NCBI RefSeq assembly: GCF_017635265.1
Contig: NZ_JAGBLU010000093.1
Location: forward strand, 1-44,896
Source of the DNA: Butyrivibrio sp.
Lineage (GTDB): Bacteria > Bacillota > Clostridia > Lachnospirales > Lachnospiraceae
Direction: 5' to 3'
Length of the DNA: 44,896 bases
Below the pieces are notes generated by a model that saw nothing but the letters and a program-made list of their open reading frames with translations, was not told the DNA's origin and searched no databases. This document shows positions 7,026-14,262 of the stretch, one piece after another. Position 1 is the stretch's first letter. Every line of letters begins with the position of its first letter. The position numbers and the translations under genes are program-made.

Positions 7026-7937
7026 TTATTCCTCCTTGTAAATCGTCGCCATTTTCTGTACCATCTTTGAAATCTGCCTCCTGGCTTCTACCGGCTCAAG
7101 CACTTCTGCTTTATTTCCAAAGGTCATTATCCATGTGATCAAATTATCTGAGTCCGTGTAATCCGCAGTAAACATAAGTCTACCATCCTCTGTTTCCGTA
7201 AAACAGTTTGGTCCGAATTCCTCCACCAGGCGCCACTTTACATCCTTTGAAAACAGCGCTTTTACCTTGATTCCACCAGGAAATATCTTTTCTGTAGACA
7301 GATCAGGTAATGGAGCGTTTCTGCAGACAAATCCTTTATCCGTTTCAACCACTTTAACCATGCGGTTTAATTTAAATAGACGATAATCTTTACGCTTTTG
7401 ACACCATCCATAGACATACCAGCTGCTCCACTTAAACACTACATAATATGGCTCAATAGTTCGTTTTCCTTCTCCCGCCTGAGCATAATAGTGGAAGGTC
7501 AAAAGATGCCTGTTTTCTATCGCATCCTGAATAGTAGATATCTTAGGAGCCAGCGATGTCTTGTACCAAGAAGACAGGTCGATAAGGACAGAATCCCTAC
7601 CGCTGATAAACTCCGAAGAACCTGCCTGGAGCTTCTCCATAAGCTGCCCATAATATCCGCTTCCACTAACACTATCAAGGCTTCGTAGTCCCGCCAGGAT
7701 CATCTGCATGTCACGGGATGTCAAAAGAGTCCTATCCATCTTATAGCCATCCATGATGCTTATACCGCCTCCAACTCCCTGGGTCGTTTTGATTGGTATT
7801 CCTGCCTGACAAAGAGTTTCAATATCTCTATTTATTGTTCTTCTAGACACTTCGAAATGCTCAGCCAGCTCCGGAGCTGTCGTCACCTCTTTTTGCAAAA
7901 GAATTGATAGTATACCGATCAGTCTGTCTATCTTCAT
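7026..7937 (-). CDS. WYL-domain transcriptional regulator (YafY/DeoR-type HTH)
   Basis: A 303-residue regulator. The N-terminal HTH_11 winged helix spans residues ~1-60 (ELAEHFEVSRRTINRDIETL), followed by the WYL ligand-sensing domain (TIEPYYVVFKWSSWYVYGWC and later YRLFKLNRM) and the WCX C-terminal extension. The ATG at 7937 is chosen because GAAGGTGATCAA precedes it; the eight codons upstream consist of that RBS. As first gene of the operon with the GyrI-like and GNAT-YoaP genes it is probably their local regulator. No operator could be assigned. Confidence 0.92.
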   Translation of the reverse strand: MKIDRLIGILSILLQKEVTTAPELAEHFEVSRRTINRDIETLCQAGIPIKTTQGVGGGISIMDGYKMDRTLLTSRDMQMILAGLRSLDSVSGSGYYGQLMEKLQAGSSEFISGRDSVLIDLSSWYKTSLAPKISTIQDAIENRHLLTFHYYAQAGEGKRTIEPYYVVFKWSSWYVYGWCQKRKDYRLFKLNRMVKVVETDKGFVCRNAPLPDLSTEKIFPGGIKVKALFSKDVKWRLVEEFGPNCFTETEDGRLMFTADYTDSDNLITWIMTFGNKAEVLEPVEARRQISKMVQKMATIYKEE

Positions 7938-8021
7938 TTGATCACCTTCTATAATTATCATACAAGCACAAACACGTCATCTATATGTCATGTTTATATT
8001 CTACACTATTTTAGACAACAA

Positions 8022-8050
8022 AAAACCCACAACCAGATGGTTGTGGGTTT
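8022..8050 (-). terminator. Intrinsic terminator after the DUF2971 region
   Basis: AAACCCACAACCA and TGGTTGTGGGTTT form a 13-bp perfect stem with a 2-nt loop (effectively 11-12 bp plus a tetraloop), followed on the minus strand by TTTTTTGTTGTCT. It terminates transcripts coming from the DUF2971/AAA ATPase genes through R2 copy 3. Confidence 0.8.
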
Positions 8051-8075
8051 CTGAAATCTGCAACTGCAGATATTC

Positions 8076-8199
8076 TCATCTCTTTGTGAACTTTTTCACT
8101 GTCTTAAATGCCTTATTTTGGGCATTTGTTGGACGAGTTGCTGTTTACCTGCTGCGTACGTTAGAAAGCTCAGGGCTACTGTATGCAGCTGATGGCAAT
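8076..8199 (-). repeat. R2 element, copy 3
   Basis: Same 124-nt architecture as copies 1 and 4: 63-nt core at 8137-8199 and a 61-nt tail whose minus-strand reading ends F-T-K-R-stop. One core pair (T-G in copy 1) is T-A here. The tail contains a small hairpin (AAATGCC…GGCATTT). Immediately outside the tail, AATCTGCAACTGCAGA matches AATCTGCAACAGCAGA at the same place downstream of rpsI (13811-13826). Homology to the rpsI 3' flank therefore extends beyond the stop codon. Confidence 0.8.
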
Positions 8200-8271
8200 T
8201 TTTATTATTTGCAATCCAAAAATCAATCTCTGATACTTTTTCTACCATATTTGCTATATAATCTGGAATAT

Positions 8272-9255
8272 TTAATAAAATGGTCTAGCTTTCATCATAG
8301 AGTAGGTTACGTCTGCCTTCACACAATATTTCTCTACCAAACTTTTTACAACATCTACAAACCACTCTGATGCATAAGGCGAAATATATATTTTTTCTAT
8401 CAACTTGTCTATACTAATAGGGATGAATACACCCTTTCCACTTGAATGGATTTTACTTATGACTGCCCTTACTTCGTTTTCATACTCAAATGATTTTCGC
8501 TTATACCAAAAAGCTCCATTTATAGGTGCAAAGTTTTTATCAAAATCAATATATTTTATTTTTCCGATGCTTATAGTAGGATCTTTATCAAAAGCTTCAT
8601 ACAACCTTTTAGTCGTTGTCTGGATGGCAATTGCATTAGCAGCATCTTTTGAATAAAGCTTCCACATCGCCTCCGATTCATAGCTATTTAAGTGCCAACA
8701 GCTGATATAGGTATATTCTCTCGATTTCTGTCCTACTTTTTCAATTTGATTTAACAAGCAATTCGCTTCTTCAATTATTTTTTCATGTGTATTATCGCAA
8801 GGATTTCGTCCAGGTGCGGTGGATACAGCATGCTTAAAAAAATCCAAATAGAAAGCATCCCATTTCTCTTTATTCTTTTCAACTCCTTTTGCACCTTCGA
8901 AAATATCTTCGAAAGAACTCGCAGCACAAAAAAATAATTCATTCCGACTTATCAGTTAAACAAACTTCGCTAAATCCATATATCTCCACAATTTATCATC
9001 TGGAAGCGGTTCCTCATATTCAAGTTCTTGCCAATAGTATCGTACAACCGTTTCTTCAAGCATAGGTGCACAATCATCACACAAAAGAGCAGCGTCTCTT
9101 CCCTTCATGTACCCCAAATGCGCCGTATCTCCTTCCACAAATGTCTTTCCACAATTTGTACAATTTCTCCTATGCTCATTAAAAAAAATATCCAATTCCT
9201 TTGTGTGCTTTAAAGTCATTTTCTGCATATCCGCCTCACATATCAAATAATCCAT
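8272..9255 (-). pseudogene. DUF2971 protein with N-terminal zinc finger, interrupted by one in-frame stop
   Basis: Two ORFs (9255-8956 and the frame after it) are one 328-codon reading frame split by TAA at 8956-8958. The first part carries a CxxC…CxxC zinc-finger-like motif (Cys32, Cys35, Cys59, Cys62) and ends KLWRYMDLAKFV. The frame then continues LISRNELFFCAASSFEDIFE, exactly the family pattern (…KFVxLIxxxELFFxxxxxFxDPFE). A single C-to-A change (TCA to TAA) would explain the stop. The remainder is an intact DUF2971 domain ending FWYKRKSFEYENEVRAVIS…. The family function is unknown. It lies 6 bp after the AAA ATPase. Alternative: restart at TTG 8847. Confidence 0.8.
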
Positions 9256-9261
9256 TTAACA

Positions 9262-10566
9262 CTATATAAATCTCAACAAAAAATCATTAATCCCTATAAT
9301 AGTAAACCCATTTTCATCCATGGATTCATTAATTGGTTTATTTACAACGAGTATCTTTTGTACTTGATCATTCAGCTTAAAATAAGGGCGTACTTCTCTT
9401 TCTCTTGTTTCTGCATTAGAGATATCAGCAGTCACCTGTATATAAAGCGATCTAATCCCTTTTGTTGCATAGAAATCCACTTCATTATTTTTCCTTATTG
9501 ATTTTCCATTTTTATCTTTTTCAACAGTATCAAATGCACCAACATTAACAGAATATCCATTATAACAAAGCTCATTATAGACAATATTTTCAAGCATTTG
9601 CCCCTCATCTGGAAAAGCAAAATTTAGGCGAGCATTTCGCAAGCCTGTATCAATAAAATAATATTTTCTAAGTGCACCAATTTCTTTCCGTCCTTTTAGA
9701 TCATATCGTTTTGCTTCACGCAATAGAAAGGCATCTTTAAAATAACCTATATAGTTTTCAACAGTCTGTTTATCAATATTTTCATGTCGAACACTCTCAA
9801 ATGTATTAGCAATTTTTTCTGAATTAAGCAGTGAGCCTGTTGAAGAACTTATGATATTACACAGTTCATCTAGTGCCTCTCCTTTTTTCAGATGATTCCT
9901 TTCTACAATATCAGCAAAGTATGTTGTAGTGAACAAGCTCTTTAGATATTCTTTTCTCTCTTCGTCACTTTTTAATACAGCCAGAGGCATTCCACCATAT
10001 TGCATATATGAATATATTGCCTCTGTTGCTGAACCTCCTACATATCCATAGTATTCTTCAAATGAAAGCGGAGAAAGTTTTATATTCGTTGCTTTATCTC
10101 TAAATTCAGTAACTATATCTGAAGACAACATCTTAGAATTTGATCCTGTCACATATAAATCTATATTCTTTTCTCTTGATAGACCAAGTACAACGTCTAC
10201 AAACGATATGACTTCAGCTTCACTAGAATCTGCCAAGACATGCTTTCCATCTGTGAGAGTCGGATTAATTATGGAATATACCTTCTGAATCTCATCAATA
10301 AATACATAATATTTTTCTTCCCCAGCGCATTGCTCTCGTATATATGCTCCTAATTCTAAAGGATCACGATATTTACTATTTTTATCATCATCCAATTCCA
10401 AGATAATTATTCTATTCTCCGGAACCTTATCTGAAAGCAGGTATTCTCTATATATTTCTTTAAGAAGAAAAGACTTTCCACATCTTCTCACACCAGTTAT
10501 TACCTTTGGAAAGCCATTATTTCTAGCATTAATCAACTGATTAAGATATCTATCTCTTTTTATCAT
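9262..10566 (-). CDS. AAA ATPase with DUF4143 domain
   Basis: A 434-residue protein of the archaeal/bacterial AAA_14 + DUF4143 family. Walker A is GVRRCGKSF (residues ~25-33); Walker B is YYVFIDEIQKV (~85-95). An arginine-rich sensor region (VTGSNSKMLSSDI) follows, and the C-terminal DUF4143 part (KYYFIDTGLRNARLNF…) has an N-x-VDFYA stretch resembling a restriction-endonuclease-like core. Such proteins are widespread but functionally undefined. The promoter is framed by two identical palindromes, suggesting tight autoregulation. It is upstream of the interrupted DUF2971 gene. Confidence 0.9.
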   Translation of the reverse strand: MIKRDRYLNQLINARNNGFPKVITGVRRCGKSFLLKEIYREYLLSDKVPENRIIILELDDDKNSKYRDPLELGAYIREQCAGEEKYYVFIDEIQKVYSIINPTLTDGKHVLADSSEAEVISFVDVVLGLSREKNIDLYVTGSNSKMLSSDIVTEFRDKATNIKLSPLSFEEYYGYVGGSATEAIYSYMQYGGMPLAVLKSDEERKEYLKSLFTTTYFADIVERNHLKKGEALDELCNIISSSTGSLLNSEKIANTFESVRHENIDKQTVENYIGYFKDAFLLREAKRYDLKGRKEIGALRKYYFIDTGLRNARLNFAFPDEGQMLENIVYNELCYNGYSVNVGAFDTVEKDKNGKSIRKNNEVDFYATKGIRSLYIQVTADISNAETREREVRPYFKLNDQVQKILVVNKPINESMDENGFTIIGINDFLLRFI

Positions 10567-10580
10567 ATTATCTCCTAAAT

Positions 10581-10657
10581 TGTAGAATTCTACATTTTTG
10601 TCAATTATATTCTACCATTACACATTTTCTTAATCAACAAAATTGTAGAATTCTACA
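10581..10657 (-). promoter_or_regulatory. Promoter flanked by two identical palindromic operators
   Basis: TGTAGAATTCTACA occurs at 10581-10594 and again at 10644-10657, each inside an identical AAATTGTAGAATTCTACATT-type context. Between them lies a minus-strand promoter: TTGATT (10632-10637), 17 bp, TAGAAT (10609-10614). One palindrome overlaps the start of the transcript and the other lies upstream of -35, 63 bp apart (six helical turns). This geometry fits cooperative or looping repression of the ATPase gene. The repressor is not identified. Confidence 0.65.
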
Positions 10658-10688
10658 TTTTTAGCGATTTATATAACAAAATAAAAAA

Positions 10689-10716
10689 ACACCCCAGGAC
10701 AGTTGTCCTGAGGTGT
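10689..10716 (-). terminator. Intrinsic terminator
   Basis: ACACCCCAGGACA and TGTCCTGAGGTGT pair with one mismatch around a GT turn. On the minus strand the stem is followed by TTTTTTTATTTTG. It ends transcripts from the GNAT/methyltransferase pair after R2 copy 4. Confidence 0.8.
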
Positions 10717-10763
10717 AATAAGTCGTACATGATTGTCCAAAGACGTAATACGTTGTGAAACGA

Positions 10764-10887
10764 TTATCTCTTTGAGAACGTTTTGATGTGATAAAGTGCC
10801 TTATTTAAGGCTTTTTCACCTCAAGTTGCTGTTTACCTGCTGCGTACGCAAGGAAGCTCAGGGCTATTGTATGCGGCTGGTGGCAAC
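10764..10887 (-). repeat. R2 element, copy 4
   Basis: 124 nt: core 10825-10887 is identical to copy 1 over the 63 bases, but the 61-nt tail differs at many positions while keeping its length and the final F-S-K-R-stop reading, identical to the last codons of rpsI. The tail keeps a GCC…GGC hairpin. It sits directly behind a 19-codon ORF and in front of an intrinsic terminator, in the same orientation relative to the upstream gene as copies 1-3. Confidence 0.8.
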
Positions 10888-10888
10888 A

Positions 10889-10948
10889 TTACATTCTCTT
10901 TTTACTAATACCTTTAATAAATGTCTTTACTGCTAATGACCGTTTCAT
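10889..10948 (-). CDS. 19-residue basic ORF coupled to the GNAT gene
   Basis: Its ATG overlaps the GNAT stop codon (TGATG), an arrangement typical of translational coupling. It encodes MKRSLAVKTFIKGISKKRM and stops 1 bp before the R2 core. The peptide is basic with no recognisable domain. It may be the stub of a gene truncated by R2, like those near copies 1 and 2, or a coupled micro-peptide. Nothing beyond the overlap supports expression. Confidence 0.3.
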   Translation of the reverse strand: MKRSLAVKTFIKGISKKRM

Positions 10949-11403
10949 CAGTTCTCCCTATAAAACCGAGGTCCTTCTTCACCAATAATTCCAAGAGGGA
11001 AAAATTTGCACTTTTCAAGAACTCTTTGAGACTTTGAATTTTCTGGATCAGTTTCTGCTTCTACGCGAGAAATACCTGACTGTTTCAAGGCCCATGCAAC
11101 AGCTGATTCAACTGCTTCAGTCGCATAGCCTTGTCCTTGGTATTCTTCCACAATACCATAACCAATCTCAACTGAGCCATCATCACCCTGCCCTTTGAAA
11201 CATAAATCGCCAATATGGGTGCCATCCTTTTTATTTATCATCCACGTTGCATACCAATTCCATTTTTCCGGATTAGCAAGACATTCCTGCAGCATTTCAC
11301 TATATGCTTTTATCAATTCCGGATCTGTCTGCTTTTCAATAATGCTTCGCATCTCTGACTCTGATGCGGTTTGTATTTTTAAACGATTTGTTTCAATAAT
11401 CAT
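10948..11403 (-). CDS. GNAT acetyltransferase, RimJ/RimL type
   Basis: A 151-residue acetyltransferase of the Acetyltransf_3 (RimJ/RimL-like) branch. Its start, MIIETNRLKIQTASESEM, is the standard first strand. IGYGIVEEYQGQGYATEAV supplies the Q/R-x-x-G-x-G/A acetyl-CoA loop, and ENSKSQRVLEKCKF is the usual motif B helix. ATG 11403 is preferred to the TTG five codons upstream. It lies 28 bp after the methyltransferase and shares its transcript. The substrate is unknown. Confidence 0.88.
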   Translation of the reverse strand: MIIETNRLKIQTASESEMRSIIEKQTDPELIKAYSEMLQECLANPEKWNWYATWMINKKDGTHIGDLCFKGQGDDGSVEIGYGIVEEYQGQGYATEAVESAVAWALKQSGISRVEAETDPENSKSQRVLEKCKFFPLGIIGEEGPRFYREN

Positions 11404-11431
11404 ATTGTATTCTCTCAAAATTGAAATTGTG

Positions 11432-12205
11432 TTACTTATTCTTCCTCATCTTTATAATCATATAAACAGGAGATTCAACGAATCCTTCATATCGGTATGG
11501 CTGAGATTCTTTCCATTCTTCTGGAGGCATAGGCTCGCATACTTTCTCAATGGATAACCCTGCACCAATAATTGCATTCATGTAATCCGCGAATGTGTGA
11601 TGATAACTTTTACTAAGATGATTCTCATACTCATCATTGTACTCAAGCCATGGCTGAATATACGCTCTCATGGACTTATCCAAGTATCTGACATTCCACT
11701 CCTCATCCTCAGGATAACTGCCATCTGCATGTTCTATTGGATACATTGCCGAATATACCGGATGAATGATTGAAAATATGCATTCTCCTCCAGCTTTAAG
11801 ACTCTTTGAAACATTCTCAAAAAGCTGTCCTAAATCCTTTATGTAGTGACTTGTAGTAGATGAAAAGATAAAGTCCACAGGTTCTTCTACCACCTCACCG
11901 CATGTTGCAGCATCGTGCAAAATAAACTCCGCGTCAGAATTACTTTTTTCTGCCTTTTCTTTGGCTATCTGTAGCATTTCCTCAGACAGATCGATACCAA
12001 GAAGTTTATCTGGATTACAGTTTTCCAATAGAAATGTGAATATACCTGTACCACATCCTAAGTCCAATACTGTCTTTCCTTTTAAATCAGGAAGCAGTTC
12101 TTTTATACACGGCCACTCAATATTAAAGCTATATGAGTCTTCAGCGTTATTGAACTCCTCGTATGCCTTAGCCATGCTATTCCAATCAATTTTAATATCG
12201 TTCAT
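11432..12205 (-). CDS. Class I SAM-dependent methyltransferase
   Basis: A 257-residue UbiE/COQ5-like small-molecule methyltransferase. Motif I VLDLGCGTGIFT binds S-adenosylmethionine; LLGIDLSEEML is motif II with the acidic residue that binds the ribose hydroxyls; FSSTTSHYIKDL and LKAGGECIFSI correspond to motifs post-II and III. Followed by a GNAT gene. A GGGGAGGAC RBS precedes the ATG. The acceptor substrate is not predictable. Confidence 0.9.
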   Translation of the reverse strand: MNDIKIDWNSMAKAYEEFNNAEDSYSFNIEWPCIKELLPDLKGKTVLDLGCGTGIFTFLLENCNPDKLLGIDLSEEMLQIAKEKAEKSNSDAEFILHDAATCGEVVEEPVDFIFSSTTSHYIKDLGQLFENVSKSLKAGGECIFSIIHPVYSAMYPIEHADGSYPEDEEWNVRYLDKSMRAYIQPWLEYNDEYENHLSKSYHHTFADYMNAIIGAGLSIEKVCEPMPPEEWKESQPYRYEGFVESPVYMIIKMRKNK

Positions 12206-12261
12206 TTTCTAGTCCTCCCCTGATGCGAATAAAGCTAAATCAACAACTACAATTGTCATCA

Positions 12262-12438
12262 TTTATAAAAATATATTATGTTGTTAATAAACACAATGAT
12301 TTTATTTATGAACCACTATTCCTTATGCACCAATTTCCGCTACAATGCCTTAACCGGCATTTTTGCATAGCCATTTCTTCTCTCTGATGACCTGACTGAA
12401 TAGCCAAATGTACCGTATATTTTCATGCACTCATTTAG
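12262..12438 (-). pseudogene. GNAT remnant with duplicated 3' flank
   Basis: Bases 12340-12438 read, on the minus strand, LNECMKIYGTFGYSVRSSER then RNGYAK and a stop. This is the motif A region of the same GNAT family whose fragment (LNERMKKYTGHV) lies near 680-777. No start or C-terminal half remains. The adjacent 12262-12330 matches 141-197. The remnant begins immediately after the nuclease-like gene's stop codon. Dead sequence, useful as a marker of an old duplication. Confidence 0.55.
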
Positions 12439-12439
12439 G

Positions 12440-13234
12440 TCATCTAAGATATCTATCTACTAATTCACTTACAATCCTTGAATCTAAAACATCCTGCTCC
12501 GTCTCAAAAGTGAGTATCAAACGCTCGCCCGGGTATATTTTATTCATTTGGTAAGTGTTGATCTTTCTTATAGCTTTTTTTACATATTCCGGCTTGTCCA
12601 TCATTCCTTCATGCTCCCAATATATTTCTTTTTTCAGTTTTTTGGAAAAGAATGTAAAATCTGGATATATTATTCCATATCCCGAAAGTATTAATGGCTT
12701 TTCGTACTTGTATAGGACATTGTTCCTGTAAAAGAAATCAGCAAGTATCTTCTCTGATTTAGATCGCACACGTTCACCTTTTTCCGTTAGTATTACCGGA
12801 ACTCCCTCTTTAAATTCTTTTCCTTTATACTGTGCACTAAACCATTGTTCCTCTAGTTGTTGTGCTGTAGGTTCGACAGGAGTTATAAGTGCTTGCCTCT
12901 CATCATGTAAAGATTTATATATCTGCTCAATCTCATCGTCGGAATAGTCTTTTAGACTTCTTGTGATCAGTTTCAATCTGCTCTCCGCCTTTTTTATAAC
13001 TGTGTCATTGTAAGACTTCTGTGCAAGTCGATAAGCAAGTTCCATATTGTCTTTCGTTATATATGAACCATATCTATCATCAACGCAATGATAATATCTT
13101 ACTTTTCCACTATCTACTGATATACGAAGCCTTCCCTCAGGATTATTAGTAACATCTATACCTTTATTCGCTTTAGAGATTACGCTTTCTAAGTATTTTT
13201 GCTCCTTTAATAACATTTCTTTTAATCCATACAA
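12440..13234 (-). CDS. Hypothetical protein with PD-(D/E)XK-like nuclease core
   Basis: 264 residues. The N-terminal half is charged and helical (coiled-coil-like around 60-130) and without recognised domain. The C-terminal half reads RVRSKSEKILADFFYRNN…YPDFTFF…KEIYWEHEGMMDK. The spacing of E161, D192 and E207 resembles the E…D…(D/E)xK arrangement of Vsr/DUF559-like or PD-(D/E)XK nucleases. The lysine expected after the third acidic residue is not obvious (WEHEG), so activity is uncertain. A weak AGAGG lies 12 nt before the ATG. No modification or partner gene is adjacent. Confidence 0.55.
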   Translation of the reverse strand: MYGLKEMLLKEQKYLESVISKANKGIDVTNNPEGRLRISVDSGKVRYYHCVDDRYGSYITKDNMELAYRLAQKSYNDTVIKKAESRLKLITRSLKDYSDDEIEQIYKSLHDERQALITPVEPTAQQLEEQWFSAQYKGKEFKEGVPVILTEKGERVRSKSEKILADFFYRNNVLYKYEKPLILSGYGIIYPDFTFFSKKLKKEIYWEHEGMMDKPEYVKKAIRKINTYQMNKIYPGERLILTFETEQDVLDSRIVSELVDRYLR

Positions 13235-13437
13235 TAATTTTTTCCTCTTTTCTTTTTATATTTTTGATATTAATTATGAAATTACTTGATATCTCACTTT
13301 AGGCGGATACTCCTCCTCAAGCTTATTTGACTCATATCCCACGAAATCCGCAGTTTATGCGGATTTCTGAGATTTAGTTCAAGAAGTCAGCAGATATGAA
13401 GTCACCATACTCCTATGCCAAAAGTGACTTTTTTAGA
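13235..13437. other. Gene-free segment with hairpin and seventh R1-type unit
   Basis: GAAATCCGCA (13343-13352) and TGCGGATTTC (13358-13367) form a perfect 10-bp stem without a T-run. A further 54-bp-type unit starts at 13401 (GTCACC…AAAGTGACTT, 30 nt), exactly one period before the first unit of R1 copy B. The array therefore extends left of the duplicated segment here. No ORF is supported. Confidence 0.6.
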
Positions 13438-13787
13438 ATATTGAAAGATTATAGTCAATGAACGACCACATAAAGAATTGACTCTTAAGTAATTTTTGGG
13501 AGTTGCAGTCATAGATATAAACTATTTTTATTGATTCAATTTGAAATAACGCGGATTGAGGTCAACCAATTAATCTGTAATAGTTGACTCCTTATAAAAA
13601 AATGAGTTTTGAAGTCAACCATGGTAAGCAATCTAATTGACTCAATTTGTATAATAGGAGATCTGCGGTCAATTACTACGCAGTTTATGGGTGACTTAAT
13701 TTGAACAATACAAGATTTGCAGTCAACTAGTGCCAGGCATCAGGTTGACTCAAATAGAAAACCGGAAGCCAGACAGGCTTCCGGTAA
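13438..13787. repeat. R1 repeat, right copy (54-bp array downstream of rpsI)
   Basis: Near-identical to 776-1126. Units start at 13454, 13508, 13561, 13614, 13668 and 13722 (spacing 53-54 bp), each GTCAA…TTGACTC (30 bp) plus a 23-24-bp linker. The 20 bases inside each unit differ between units but are conserved between the two R1 copies. That shows duplication of the whole block rather than independent growth. Located in the 3' region of rpsI; the array could form a series of short-stem RNA hairpins or act as clustered protein-binding sites. Confidence 0.9.
13761..13785 (-). terminator. rpsI terminator
   Basis: ACCGGAAGCC and GGCTTCCGGT form a perfect 10-bp stem with an AGACA loop. On the minus strand it is followed by TTTTCTATTT. 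It lies 50 bp after the rpsI stop and ends the rplM-rpsI transcript. The left R1 copy carries the same hairpin with one substitution. Confidence 0.8.
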
Positions 13788-13837
13788 AATTCTTTGAATA
13801 TTTCCAAGGAAATAACAATCTGCAACAGCAGAAACAA

Positions 13838-14236
13838 TTATCTCTTGCTGAACTGTGGAGCACGACGAGCTTTCTTTAAGCCGTACTTCTTTCTTTCCTT
13901 CATACGAGGATCTCTTGTAAGGTATCCGGCCTTCTTAAGTACAGGTCTGTACTCATCTGAATCAGCCTGAAGAAGAGCTCTTGAAATACCGTGTCTGATT
14001 GCACCAGCCTGACCTGTTGTGCCGCCACCTCTTACTGTAACAACAACATCAAACTTATCTGCTGTCTCTGTAGCTACGAGAGGCTGTCTAACGATAACCT
14101 TGAGTGTTTCAAGTCCGAAATACTCATCGATAGGTCTCTTATTGATTGTTATATTTCCATTTCCAGAAACAAGGTATACTCTAGCGATTGATTTCTTTCT
14201 TCTACCTGTTCCATAGTAATTAGCTGACTTTGCCAT
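13838..14236 (-). CDS. rpsI: Ribosomal protein S9
   Basis: 132-residue uS9, a 30S head protein whose C-terminal tail reaches the P-site t[19 protein letters not shown] at the N-terminus and the basic tail [17 protein letters not shown] are diagnostic. The ATG at 14236 follows AAGGAG; six codons open upstream are leader. 26 bp after rplM, as in nearly all bacteria. Its last codons (TTC AGC AAG AGA TAA) resemble the outer end of R2 tails elsewhere in the window, which may make this the target or source of those elements. Confidence 0.98.
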   Translation of the reverse strand: MAKSANYYGTGRRKKSIARVYLVSGNGNITINKRPIDEYFGLETLKVIVRQPLVATETADKFDVVVTVRGGGTTGQAGAIRHGISRALLQADSDEYRPVLKKAGYLTRDPRMKERKKYGLKKARRAPQFSKR

Positions 14237-14262
14237 TTTATTATTCTCCTTCACTTACCAGA

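Noticed and set aside
7990-8370. 126-codon plus-strand ORF
   Set aside because: Runs through the terminator and R2 copy 3 and into the DUF2971 coding region. Its sequence is that of the repeat read in the wrong strand.
1127-10887. R2 as integron attC sites behind gene cassettes
   Set aside because: The placement looks cassette-like, but the ends are GTTGC…GCAAC rather than the RYYYAAC…GTTRRRY arrangement of attC. No integron integrase is seen, and some copies lie behind stubs rather than genes.
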